Both the position numbers and the translations under genes were made by a program. From UBA5078 sp040384465 (GTDB lineage: Bacteria > Pseudomonadota > Gammaproteobacteria > Pseudomonadales > Pseudohongiellaceae): a stretch of 64,000 nt of DNA. How positions within the stretch are numbered: the stretch's first letter is position 1; every line of letters starts with the position of its first letter. The notes under the pieces are model-generated. The model did not search any database, was not told the DNA's origin, and worked only from the letters and a program-made list of their open reading frames with translations. Of this stretch, positions 16,927 through 24,477 are shown in pieces. The stretch is from contig JAZKJF010000005.1 in assembly GCA_040384465.1 (NCBI GenBank), positions 124,001 through 188,000 on the forward strand, read 5' to 3'.

Positions 16927-17229
16927 ATGAATCTTTCGCCGCGCGAGAAAGACAAATTATTGGTATTCACCGCTGCGCTTGTGGCCGAACGGCGCTTGGC
17001 CAGAGGGGTGAAACTTAACTACCCGGAAGTGATTGCCTATATCAGCGCCGCGATCATGGAAGGTGCCCGCGACGGACGCTCGGTGGCAGAACTGATGGCG
17101 TTCGGCGCAACCTTGCTCACTCGCGATCAGGTCATGGAGGGCATCCCGGAAATGATTCCCGACGTGCAGATCGAAGCGACTTTTCCCGACGGTACCAAGC
17201 TAGTGACCGTCCATAATCCCATTCCATGA
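16927..17229 (+). CDS. ureA: Urease gamma subunit
   Basis: The 100-residue protein has the full UreA length and hallmark segments NLSPREKDKLL, RGVKLNYPEVIAYI and PDVQIEATFPDGTKLVTVH. It forms the (alpha beta gamma)3 urease together with UreB and UreC. It lies 50 nt after ureD and 37 nt before ureB. Confidence 0.98.
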   Translation: MNLSPREKDKLLVFTAALVAERRLARGVKLNYPEVIAYISAAIMEGARDGRSVAELMAFGATLLTRDQVMEGIPEMIPDVQIEATFPDGTKLVTVHNPIP

Positions 17230-17266
17230 GTGCAGCCATACAATTGGAAACCCAAGAGGACACCCT

Positions 17267-17602
17267 ATGTCAGAGCGAATGATCCCGGGCGAGATATGCA
17301 CCGCTGTCGGAGACCTGTACTTGAATGAAGGGCGGGAGACGCTCGTGCTGCGTGTCGCCAACACCGGCGACAGACCCATTCAGGTCGGGTCGCACTATCA
17401 CTTCTACGAGACTAATCCCGCGCTTGAATTCGACCGTGCGGCCAGCCGTGGTTTTCGCCTGAATATTGCTGCGGGTACGGCAGTGCGCTTCGAGCCCGGA
17501 CAGGACCGCACCGTGGAGCTGGTGGCAGTAGCCGGGCTGCGGCGCATGATCGGCTTTCGTGGCGAGGTCATGGGCTGTCTGGAAACGGAGGAGGAGTCAT
17601 GA
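17267..17602 (+). CDS. ureB: Urease beta subunit
   Basis: The 111-residue protein starts MIPGEI-like (after four extra residues) and contains the conserved QVGSHYHFYETNPAL block and GFRLNIAAGTAVRFEPG. Both are signatures of UreB. AAGAGGA lies upstream of the start. Its last 4 nt overlap the ureC start, which implies coupled translation of the structural subunits. Confidence 0.98.
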   Translation: MSERMIPGEICTAVGDLYLNEGRETLVLRVANTGDRPIQVGSHYHFYETNPALEFDRAASRGFRLNIAAGTAVRFEPGQDRTVELVAVAGLRRMIGFRGEVMGCLETEEES

Positions 17603-19299
17603 TCCGTCTTGACCGCGCGGCTTACGCCCAGATGTACGGCCCAACCACCGGAGACAGGGTGCGTCTGGGTGACACGGCACTGTGGATCGAGGTAGAGAAG
17701 GATTTCACGATCTATGGTGAAGAGGTCAAATTCGGCGGTGGCAAAGTCATCCGCGACGGCATGGGGCAGAGTCAGCTCGGTGACGCGCAGAGTATGGACA
17801 CGGTCATCACCAATGCCCTGATCGTCGACCACTGGGGTATCGTCAAAGCCGATGTTGGCATCAAGCACGGCAAAATTCACAGCATCGGCAAAGCGGGGAA
17901 CCCGGATATCCAACCGGGCGTAACAATCATCATTGGCCCCGGCACGGAAATCATTGCCGGTGAGGGCCAGATTCTCACGGCCGGTGGCATCGACGCACAC
18001 ATTCACTTCATCTGCCCACAACAGGTGGAGGAGGCGTTGATGTCCGGTGTGACGACGATGCTGGGTGGCGGTACGGGTCCGGCGACCGGCACCAACGCCA
18101 CGACCTGCACACCGGGCATATGGCACCTGCACAGAATGTATCAGGCACTCGACGGCCTGCCGATGAACTTCGGGCTGCTCGGCAAGGGCAATGCGAGCGA
18201 ACCACTGGCGCTGGAAGAACAGCTGCAGGCAGGGGCCATAGGGCTCAAGTTGCATGAAGACTGGGGCACGACGCCTGCCTCCATCGACACCTGTCTGAGT
18301 GTGGCCGAAGAATATGATGTGCAGGTGGCCATTCACACCGACACGCTCAACGAATCGGGATTTGTCGAGGACACGCTGGCTGCTCTCAAAGGGCGCACGA
18401 TTCACACTTATCACACCGAAGGCGCCGGTGGTGGGCATGCTCCAGATATCATCAAAGCCTGCGGTGCGATGAACGTGTTGCCTTCCAGTACCAACCCGAC
18501 GCGCCCCTACACCATCAACACGGTGGATGAACATCTGGACATGCTGATGGTGTGTCATCATCTCGACCCTTCGATTGCCGAAGACGTGGCTTTTGCGGAG
18601 TCACGCATTCGCCGTGAGACCATCGCTGCGGAAGATATCCTCCATGACCTGGGAGCTTTCTCGATGATTTCTTCCGACTCTCAGGCCATGGGCCGAGTGG
18701 GTGAGGTGATCTGCAGAACCTGGCAGACCGCGCACAAGATGAGAGTGCAACGCGGCCCCCTGGCGGGTGACAGTCAATCCGATAACACTCGCATCAAGCG
18801 ATACATCGCCAAATACACGATCAACCCGGCGATCAGTCATGGCATTTCGTCGGTCGTAGGGTCAATAGAATGCGGAAAACTCGCCGATCTGGTCCTGTGG
18901 TCACCTGCATTTTTCGGAGTGAAACCATCGTTGATTCTCAAGGGTGGCATGATTGCAGCCGCGCCGATGGGCGACCCCAACGCGTCGATCCCCACGCCAC
19001 AACCGGTGCATTACCGCATGATGTTCGGCGCTCAGGGACGCGCTGCCAATCTCACTTCTGTCGCCTTCATGTCGAAGGCGGCAATGCTGGCTGGAGTGCA
19101 TGAGCAGCTGGGCCTGCAGGCGCAGGTGGCAGCGGTGAGTCAGTGTCGCAGCATCGGCAAGCGCGACATGATCAACAACAGTTATCTGCCTGTGATCGAA
19201 GTCGATGCGCAGACCTATCAGGTGCGTGCGGATGGGGAGTTACTGATCTGCGAACCAGCCGTCGAAGTGCCGCTGGCGCAACGCTATTTTCTGTTTTGA
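17599..19299 (+). CDS. ureC: Urease alpha (catalytic) subunit
   Basis: The 566-residue protein is the nickel-binding catalytic subunit that hydrolyses urea to ammonia and carbamate. All key residues are present: H134 and H136 (HIH), the carbamylated lysine K217 (GLKLHEDWG), H219, H246, H272, the flap cysteine C319 with H320 (MVCHH), and D360 (SSDSQAMG). Length is standard. It is followed 37 nt later by ureE. Confidence 0.99.
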   Translation: MIRLDRAAYAQMYGPTTGDRVRLGDTALWIEVEKDFTIYGEEVKFGGGKVIRDGMGQSQLGDAQSMDTVITNALIVDHWGIVKADVGIKHGKIHSIGKAGNPDIQPGVTIIIGPGTEIIAGEGQILTAGGIDAHIHFICPQQVEEALMSGVTTMLGGGTGPATGTNATTCTPGIWHLHRMYQALDGLPMNFGLLGKGNASEPLALEEQLQAGAIGLKLHEDWGTTPASIDTCLSVAEEYDVQVAIHTDTLNESGFVEDTLAALKGRTIHTYHTEGAGGGHAPDIIKACGAMNVLPSSTNPTRPYTINTVDEHLDMLMVCHHLDPSIAEDVAFAESRIRRETIAAEDILHDLGAFSMISSDSQAMGRVGEVICRTWQTAHKMRVQRGPLAGDSQSDNTRIKRYIAKYTINPAISHGISSVVGSIECGKLADLVLWSPAFFGVKPSLILKGGMIAAAPMGDPNASIPTPQPVHYRMMFGAQGRAANLTSVAFMSKAAMLAGVHEQLGLQAQVAAVSQCRSIGKRDMINNSYLPVIEVDAQTYQVRADGELLICEPAVEVPLAQRYFLF

Positions 19300-19336
19300 T
19301 GGACTACAAGAATTGCCAGGGGCAGAGATAACAAGC

Positions 19337-19786
19337 ATGTGGAATTTGCAGGAGATTTACGAGGGAGCCGGCGAGAGCGCAGCAGTACTGGCATTGCCTT
19401 TCGAGAAGCGGCAGCGCTCGCGGTTGAGAGCGACGCTGACTAATGGTGAAGAAGCCATCGTGGTGCTGCCGCGCGGCGGTGTGTTGCGCGGCGGCGACCG
19501 CCTACGTGCGGACGACGGGCGCATCGTCGAGATCAAAGCGTCGCTGGAACAATTGTCGGCAGTCTACTGCGATGATCCGTTGCTGCTCACGCGCGCGGCC
19601 TATCATCTGGGCAATCGTCATGTGGCGGTGCAGATCGACGTCGGACGTTTATGCTATTTGCACGACCATGTACTCGATGCAATGGTGGAAGATCTCGGGC
19701 TGAGCGTGCGAGTGGAGATTGCGGCATTTGAACCAGAGTCGGGGGCGTATGGGAAACACGGCGGCCATGTTCACCATGGAGACTGA
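19337..19786 (+). CDS. ureE: Urease accessory protein UreE (nickel metallochaperone)
   Basis: The 149-residue protein has the UreE N-terminal peptide-binding domain, the nickel-binding LGNRHVAVQ segment with a conserved histidine, and a short C-terminal histidine cluster (KHGGHVHHGD). That tail is much shorter than the His-rich tail of Klebsiella UreE. The ATG at 19337 is preferred to the TTG at 19313, which would add eight unlike-family residues. Its 3' end overlaps ureF. Confidence 0.92.
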   Translation: MWNLQEIYEGAGESAAVLALPFEKRQRSRLRATLTNGEEAIVVLPRGGVLRGGDRLRADDGRIVEIKASLEQLSAVYCDDPLLLTRAAYHLGNRHVAVQIDVGRLCYLHDHVLDAMVEDLGLSVRVEIAAFEPESGAYGKHGGHVHHGD

Positions 19787-20486
19787 CGTAGTCGCGGGCA
19801 GAGGTACCGGCAGTAGCCGTTTGCCGCTGCTTCTGCAGCTGGTGAGTCCGACGCTGCCCGTGGGCGCCTACGCGTATTCGCAAGGTTTGGAACAGGCCGT
19901 GGAGTGGGGTTGGGTTATCGACGAACGCAGTGCACATGACTGGATAACGGGAGTGCTGTTGAGTTCGCTGATGACACTGGATGTTCCCGTGTTGCAGCGT
20001 TTGGCGCTGGCGTGGGAGCAATCCGATTATGCAGCGTTGTGCCGCTGGAATGCCTTTCTGCTGGCCTGTCGCGAGACCTCGGAGCTGCGCGCCGAAGACC
20101 GCAACCTGGGACAGGCGCTGCGACGTCTGCTACCCGCACTCGATGTGCAAGGTCTCGCGGAGTTGCAACGAGAGCACGCCACGTTGACGCCGTGTTATGC
20201 GCTGGGTTTTACCTGCGTGGGAAGTCACTGGCAGATCGATATACGCACGCTAGCGACAGGCTATTGCTGGTCATGGGTGGAGAATCAGGTGATGGCAGCG
20301 CTGAAGTTGATGTCGCTGGGACAGACGGCAGGGCAACGCATGCTGTTGTCACTGGGGCGCCTGATTGATGAACAAATCGACACAGCGCTAGCACTTTCCG
20401 ATGACCACATCACCAGTAGTCTGCCCGGATTCGCAATGGCGAGCGCGGCGCATGAAATCCAGTTTTCGCGATTGTTCCGATCATGA
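19749..20486 (+). CDS. ureF: Urease accessory protein UreF
   Basis: The product is about 245 residues and has UreF hallmarks: LLQLVSPTLPVGAYAYSQGLE, VENQVMAALKLMSLGQTAGQ and a C-terminal SLPGFAMASAAHE stretch. UreF bridges UreD and UreG and controls the GTPase step. Start choice is uncertain: ATGs at 19749, 19767 and 19776 are all in frame, and 19749 is preceded by a G-rich stretch. All overlap ureE. After its stop, 354 bp carrying two palindromic elements separate it from ureG. Confidence 0.92.
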   Translation: MGNTAAMFTMETDVVAGRGTGSSRLPLLLQLVSPTLPVGAYAYSQGLEQAVEWGWVIDERSAHDWITGVLLSSLMTLDVPVLQRLALAWEQSDYAALCRWNAFLLACRETSELRAEDRNLGQALRRLLPALDVQGLAELQREHATLTPCYALGFTCVGSHWQIDIRTLATGYCWSWVENQVMAALKLMSLGQTAGQRMLLSLGRLIDEQIDTALALSDDHITSSLPGFAMASAAHEIQFSRLFRS

Positions 20487-20494
20487 AGATTAGT

Positions 20495-20617
20495 GAGGAA
20501 CCTTGGTGTGGGGTTGCAGACTTGGCGACACGCCGTGAATCCATCCATGGGGGCTCGCCTTCGCCATCCATGGCTCAGGACGGTCGCCCAGGCCGCGAGC
20601 CCACACCAAGGTTCTCA
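20495..20617 (+). repeat. Palindrome-armed intergenic element, copy 2
   Basis: The core at 20530-20582 is 53 nt and nearly identical to the core of copy 3 in opposite orientation. It contains two direct CCATCCATGG repeats (20541-20550 and 20564-20573). The arms are imperfect: the outer 14 nt (AACCTTGGTGTGGG with CCCACACCAAGGTT) and the inner GGCGAC/GTCGCC match, while the middle has drifted. It begins 9 nt after the ureF stop. Confidence 0.88.
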
Positions 20618-20690
20618 GGATTGGTGCATGCGGCGGGAACAACGCTGCTACCGGCGATTTTGAATTTCGAATTACACACAGACATTGAAA

Positions 20691-20799
20691 GCAGGATTGC
20701 CGTGGCAGGGGCTGTGACCGTCCTGAGCCATGGATGGCGAAGGCGAGCCCCCATGGATGGGTTCACGGCGTGTCACAGCCCCTGCCACGGCAATCCTGC
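20691..20799 (-). repeat. Palindrome-armed intergenic element, copy 3 (inverted)
   Basis: Its 28-nt arms (20691-20718 and 20772-20799) are perfect reverse complements of each other. The 53-nt core between them runs in the opposite direction to copies 1 and 2 and keeps ACGCCGTGAA at one end and CTCAGGACG at the other. It lies 41 nt before the ureG start. In RNA the arms would form a very stable hairpin inside the urease transcript, between ureF and ureG. Confidence 0.92.
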
Positions 20800-20840
20800 C
20801 CAACCACTGCCAGAAATAGAAACACAAAAGGAGATCACAA

Positions 20841-21458
20841 TTGGATACACATACTGTATTGAGGGTCGGCATTGGTGGCCCTGTCGGCTCGGGCAAAACA
20901 GCGCTGGTCAACAGGCTCTGTCAGGCCATGCGCGATGACTTCAACATCGCCGTGGTTACTAATGACATCTATACCAAAGAAGACGCCCAGTTTCTCATGC
21001 GTAACGGCGCACTCGCTGAGGAACGCATCATCGGTGTCGAGACCGGCGGCTGTCCTCACACCGCCATTCGCGAAGACGCGTCCATGAACCTCATCGCCGT
21101 CGAGGAACTCTGCCAGCGCTTTGCACCTCTCGATGTTGTGTTTATCGAGAGTGGCGGAGATAACCTCAGTGCGACCTTCAGTCCCGAACTGGCTGACCTC
21201 ATGATCTACGTGATTGACGTGTCGGCTGGTGACAAAATTCCACGTAAAGGGGGGCCGGGGATCACGCGCTCGGACTTGCTTGTCATCAACAAGATTGATC
21301 TGGCGCCGTATGTTGGTGCATCGCTGGAAGTGATGCGCAGCGACGCCACGAAGCAGCGCGGGGACAGGCCGTTCATATTCAGCAATATGAAGGAGAAAAT
21401 CGGTCTGGATGACATCGTTGCGTTCATCAAACGCCAGGGTCTGTTCATTAATGGGTAG
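20841..21458 (+). CDS. ureG: Urease accessory GTPase UreG
   Basis: The 205-residue protein is the SIMIBI-class GTPase that loads nickel with UreD and UreF. It has Walker A GPVGSGKT at 13-20, the metal-binding CPH motif at 71-73 (GGCPHTAIRED), ESGGDNLSATFSP, and the guanine motif NKID. The start is a TTG at 20841, fixed by AAAGGAG at 20826-20832, which sits at ideal distance; the frame has no suitable ATG before the P-loop. It follows two palindromic elements, unlike the tight packing of the other ure genes. Confidence 0.96.
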   Translation: MDTHTVLRVGIGGPVGSGKTALVNRLCQAMRDDFNIAVVTNDIYTKEDAQFLMRNGALAEERIIGVETGGCPHTAIREDASMNLIAVEELCQRFAPLDVVFIESGGDNLSATFSPELADLMIYVIDVSAGDKIPRKGGPGITRSDLLVINKIDLAPYVGASLEVMRSDATKQRGDRPFIFSNMKEKIGLDDIVAFIKRQGLFING

Positions 21459-21487
21459 CAGGGCGTTGCGCATGCGCCAGTTTGTGG

Positions 21488-21630
21488 CAGAGAGGATGTG
21501 AATTGTTGTGCAAAAATTATTCGACTTCCTCTCTGTGCTCCATTAGCTCACCTTATCGATAATCCTGCCTCCTTTTAGATCATCCTCTCGCAATATTAAA
21601 TGCTGAAAAATTTAGTGAAACCCTCTCTGT
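21488..21630 (+). other. Repeated CCTCTCTGT motif upstream of the sigma-54 promoter
   Basis: CAGAGAGGA at 21488-21496 is matched in inverted form by TCCTCTCTG at 21527-21535, and CCTCTCTGT recurs at 21622-21630. These lie about 110-250 bp before the -24/-12 element, where enhancer sites for a sigma-54 activator would be expected. They do not match the NtrC consensus. The first pair could also be a weak hairpin after ureG. No gene is visible in the rest of this 423-bp gap. Confidence 0.3.
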
Positions 21631-21737
21631 AATTGACTGAGCGATTTTATTACCTTCTGTAAAAGACCTGAAAATACTAGGTTTAATTGATATTAATCGG
21701 CCATCTTTGCTTTTCTTTTAACATATTCGTAATTTCG

Positions 21738-21753
21738 TTGGCATACTCCTTGC
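21738..21753 (+). promoter_or_regulatory. Sigma-54 (-24/-12) promoter of the porin-urt operon
   Basis: TTGGCATACTCCTTGC matches the sigma-54 consensus TGGCAY-N5-TTGC, with GG and GC separated by exactly 10 nt. It lies about 130 bp before the porin start, leaving a leader of roughly 115 nt. Control of urea uptake by RpoN and a nitrogen regulator is well known in other proteobacteria. No NtrC-type dyad is obvious upstream. Confidence 0.75.
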
Positions 21754-21881
21754 TCTCTTGGTTTGTGCGAGCAGCTCTGAAAAGAGATCAGACAAATTCC
21801 CACATTGTTCTCGATAGTCATCAAGACAAAAGTCTGAAAAGCTCAAATTTGTGCGGGCCAACTACTATTCAGGAGAAGAAG

Positions 21882-23039
21882 ATGGTGACAAGAAATTCCG
21901 CTGGTGCAAGGAAATTGATCACGGCATTCACGGTGACAGGAGCGTTGCTTGGAGCGACAGGTGCATGGGCTGGAGGAACCATTGAGTTTGGTGAAAATCA
22001 ATCAATTTCAGTAGGAGCGGGGATGCGCTCTGCGTTCTCTTCTGTTGAGAACGCCGCCCCTGGTGGTGATGATTCCACTGATTTCGACGTGCAGAGCATG
22101 CGTCTCTATGTCGGCGGACAGATGCATGAGAAGGTCAAATTTACCTTCAACACCGAGTGTACTGGCTGCGGTGGTGGCGGACGTGATGTCAGCGTGCTGG
22201 ACGCGATTGTGCAAATGGAATTCAGTCCGGAGTTCAATGTCTGGTTGGGCAGAATGTTGACACCAGCAGACCGTATCGAAATGAACGGTCCGTATTACGC
22301 ACTCAGTTGGAATCAGTACACGGTGCCCTTGCTGCCGTCGGATCAACTGGGCCAGGCCGGTCTCTTTGGTCGTGACGATGGCGCGACCGTCTGGGGTACT
22401 TTAGGCAAGTTCCAGTATGCCATCGGTGCCTTTGATGGCGTGGAAGGCGGACCGAACGTTGATGACAGCGTGCTGTTCTCCGGACGCGTGGCTTATAACT
22501 TCCTGAATATGGAAGGCAACCCGGCTTACTACACGAGCAGCACCTACTTCGGCGGCGCTGGTGATGTCTTCACCGTGGGGCTGTCGTTCCAATCGCAGTC
22601 TGATGGCACGGGTACAGCGGCGAGTCCCGGGGATTTCAGTGCGGTGATCTTTGATGCTTTGTTCGAGAAGCCGCTGGCCAGCGGCGATGTGATCACCATA
22701 GAAGGTGAGTACAAGTCTTTCGACGCTGATCTCTCCCTTGCAGCATTGGCTTCACCTACCTGCTTCTGCTTGTTCGATGGCGAGGCCTCCTTCGTGACAG
22801 CGGGTTATATGTTCAGCCAACCTGCTGGCATGGGCAAGTTCCAGCCCTATTTGCGCTTCACCAGCAATGAGCCCGACGGTACTCCAGACAGCGATCTGTT
22901 CGAAGCGGGCCTGAATTACGTCATCAGCGGCCACAACCTGCGCTTCAATCTCAACTACACATCCGGCGACGCCAACATCACCGGCGCCCGTGGCCCGGAC
23001 GTGGATGCTTTCTCGCTCGGTGTACAGATCCAGATCTAA
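21882..23039 (+). CDS. Outer-membrane porin of the urea-uptake operon
   Basis: The 385-residue protein has a signal peptide ending near residue 30 (GATGAWAGG) and a mature part of alternating amphipathic strands ending in aromatic/hydrophobic residues (SLGVQIQI), as in phosphate-selective-porin-like (O/P) barrels. The frame continues upstream of 21882, but the ATG there follows AGGAG (21871-21875), and only this start gives a proper signal peptide. Two cysteine pairs, ECTGCG and TCFCLF, are unusual for a porin. Porins of this kind often precede urtA, so a urea-channel role is likely but inferred. Confidence 0.85.
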   Translation: MVTRNSAGARKLITAFTVTGALLGATGAWAGGTIEFGENQSISVGAGMRSAFSSVENAAPGGDDSTDFDVQSMRLYVGGQMHEKVKFTFNTECTGCGGGGRDVSVLDAIVQMEFSPEFNVWLGRMLTPADRIEMNGPYYALSWNQYTVPLLPSDQLGQAGLFGRDDGATVWGTLGKFQYAIGAFDGVEGGPNVDDSVLFSGRVAYNFLNMEGNPAYYTSSTYFGGAGDVFTVGLSFQSQSDGTGTAASPGDFSAVIFDALFEKPLASGDVITIEGEYKSFDADLSLAALASPTCFCLFDGEASFVTAGYMFSQPAGMGKFQPYLRFTSNEPDGTPDSDLFEAGLNYVISGHNLRFNLNYTSGDANITGARGPDVDAFSLGVQIQI

Positions 23040-23081
23040 CTCACTCAACCATAATCAGCATAATCAGGAGGCGATACGAAT

Positions 23082-24383
23082 ATGACAAACAATATGAACG
23101 TCCGCATGAACCGACTTCTTTCCATGGCGACTCTTTCCTGCGCGGCGCTTTTTGCGGGTAACGCTCTGGCTCAGGACACCATCAAAGTGGGCGTGCTCCA
23201 CTCTCTGTCAGGCTCCATGGCGATCAGCGAATCAACACTCAAGGACACTGTGTTGATGATGATCGACGAACAGAACAAGGCCGGTGGATTGCTCGGCAAA
23301 CAACTTGAAGCGGTCGTGGTCGATCCGGCTTCTGACTGGCCCCTGTTCGCGGAGAAGACGCGCGAACTGATCACGCAGGAAGGCGTGGATGTCATTTTCG
23401 GCTGCTGGACATCGGTGTCCCGTAAATCCGTGCTGCCGGTCATTGAGGAACTGAATGGACTGCTGTTCTACCCGGTGCAGTATGAAGGGGAAGAGTCGTC
23501 GAAGAATGTGTTCTACACAGGCGCTGCACCGAATCAGCAGGCGATTCCAGCAGTCGATTATCTGATGAACGACCTGGACGTCGAGCGCTGGGTACTCGCT
23601 GGCACGGACTACGTGTACCCACGCACCACCAACCGCATCCTTGAGGCTTATCTGGTAGCCAAAGGCGTCGCGACTGAAGACATCATGATCAACTACACGC
23701 CCTTCAGTCACTCTGACTGGCAGACCATCGTGTCAGACATCAAGACCTTCGGCTCACAGGGCAAGAAGACAGCTGTGGTCTCCACCATTAACGGCGATGC
23801 AAACGTGCCGTTCTACATGGAGCTGGGCAACCAGGGCGTCTCTGCTGAAGACATTCCCGTGATCGCCTTCTCTGTCGGTGAAGAAGAATTGTCTGGTTTT
23901 GACACGTCTCCGCTCGTTGGTCACCTGGCCGCCTGGAATTATTTCCAGAGCGTCGAGAGTGAGGCGAATGATGAGTTCATCAGCACCTGGCAGAGCTTCA
24001 TTGGCAATCCGGAAAGAGTGACCAATGACCCGATGGAAGCGACCTATATCGGTTTCAAGATGTGGGTACAGGCAGTGGAAGCCGCCGGTACTACTGACAC
24101 GGACGCAGTGGAGCAGGCCATGATCGGACAGGAAGTCCCGAACCTGACTGGCGGTGTTGCCGTGATGAACGAGAACCACCACCTGTCCAAGCCGGTGCTG
24201 ATCGGTGAGATTCAGGACGATGGCCAGTTCGAAGTGGTCTGGGCAACAGAGGGTGTAGTCGTGGGTGACGCCTGGTCTGACTTCCTGGAAGGCAGCAAAG
24301 ACCTGATCGCGGATTGGACGGCGCCGATTTCATGCGGCAATTACAACACCGTCACCAAGATGTGCCTTGGTGCTACGGACTAA
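23082..24383 (+). CDS. urtA: Urea ABC transporter, substrate-binding protein UrtA
   Basis: The 433-residue protein has a signal peptide (cleavage near NALAQD) and a branched-chain-amino-acid-type periplasmic binding fold. Family features include KVGVLHSLSGSMAISE, FGCWTSVSRKSVLPV and LFYPVQYEGEESS, which are characteristic of UrtA rather than LivJ. A strong AGGAGG precedes the start 42 nt after the porin gene, so both should share one transcript. It captures urea for UrtBCDE. Confidence 0.96.
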   Translation: MTNNMNVRMNRLLSMATLSCAALFAGNALAQDTIKVGVLHSLSGSMAISESTLKDTVLMMIDEQNKAGGLLGKQLEAVVVDPASDWPLFAEKTRELITQEGVDVIFGCWTSVSRKSVLPVIEELNGLLFYPVQYEGEESSKNVFYTGAAPNQQAIPAVDYLMNDLDVERWVLAGTDYVYPRTTNRILEAYLVAKGVATEDIMINYTPFSHSDWQTIVSDIKTFGSQGKKTAVVSTINGDANVPFYMELGNQGVSAEDIPVIAFSVGEEELSGFDTSPLVGHLAAWNYFQSVESEANDEFISTWQSFIGNPERVTNDPMEATYIGFKMWVQAVEAAGTTDTDAVEQAMIGQEVPNLTGGVAVMNENHHLSKPVLIGEIQDDGQFEVVWATEGVVVGDAWSDFLEGSKDLIADWTAPISCGNYNTVTKMCLGATD

Positions 24384-24477
24384 GCACGAGCCTTGGAGCC
24401 TGGTAGCCCGCAAAGGGTTGCCAGGTTCTGCTTGAAAGCAGTATTGCAAGCGTTACTAACCCGGGAAAATACATAGC

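Noticed and set aside
20483..20938. Open frame of about 150 codons across both palindromic elements after ureF
   Set aside because: It reads through the repeat cores, whose stop-free frame (TRRESIHGG..) is a by-product, and overlaps ureG in another frame; no ribosome-binding site or family similarity.
21687..21881. 65-residue N-terminal extension of the porin
   Set aside because: The part before the ATG at 21882 contains the sigma-54 promoter and destroys the signal peptide; AGGAG supports the internal start.
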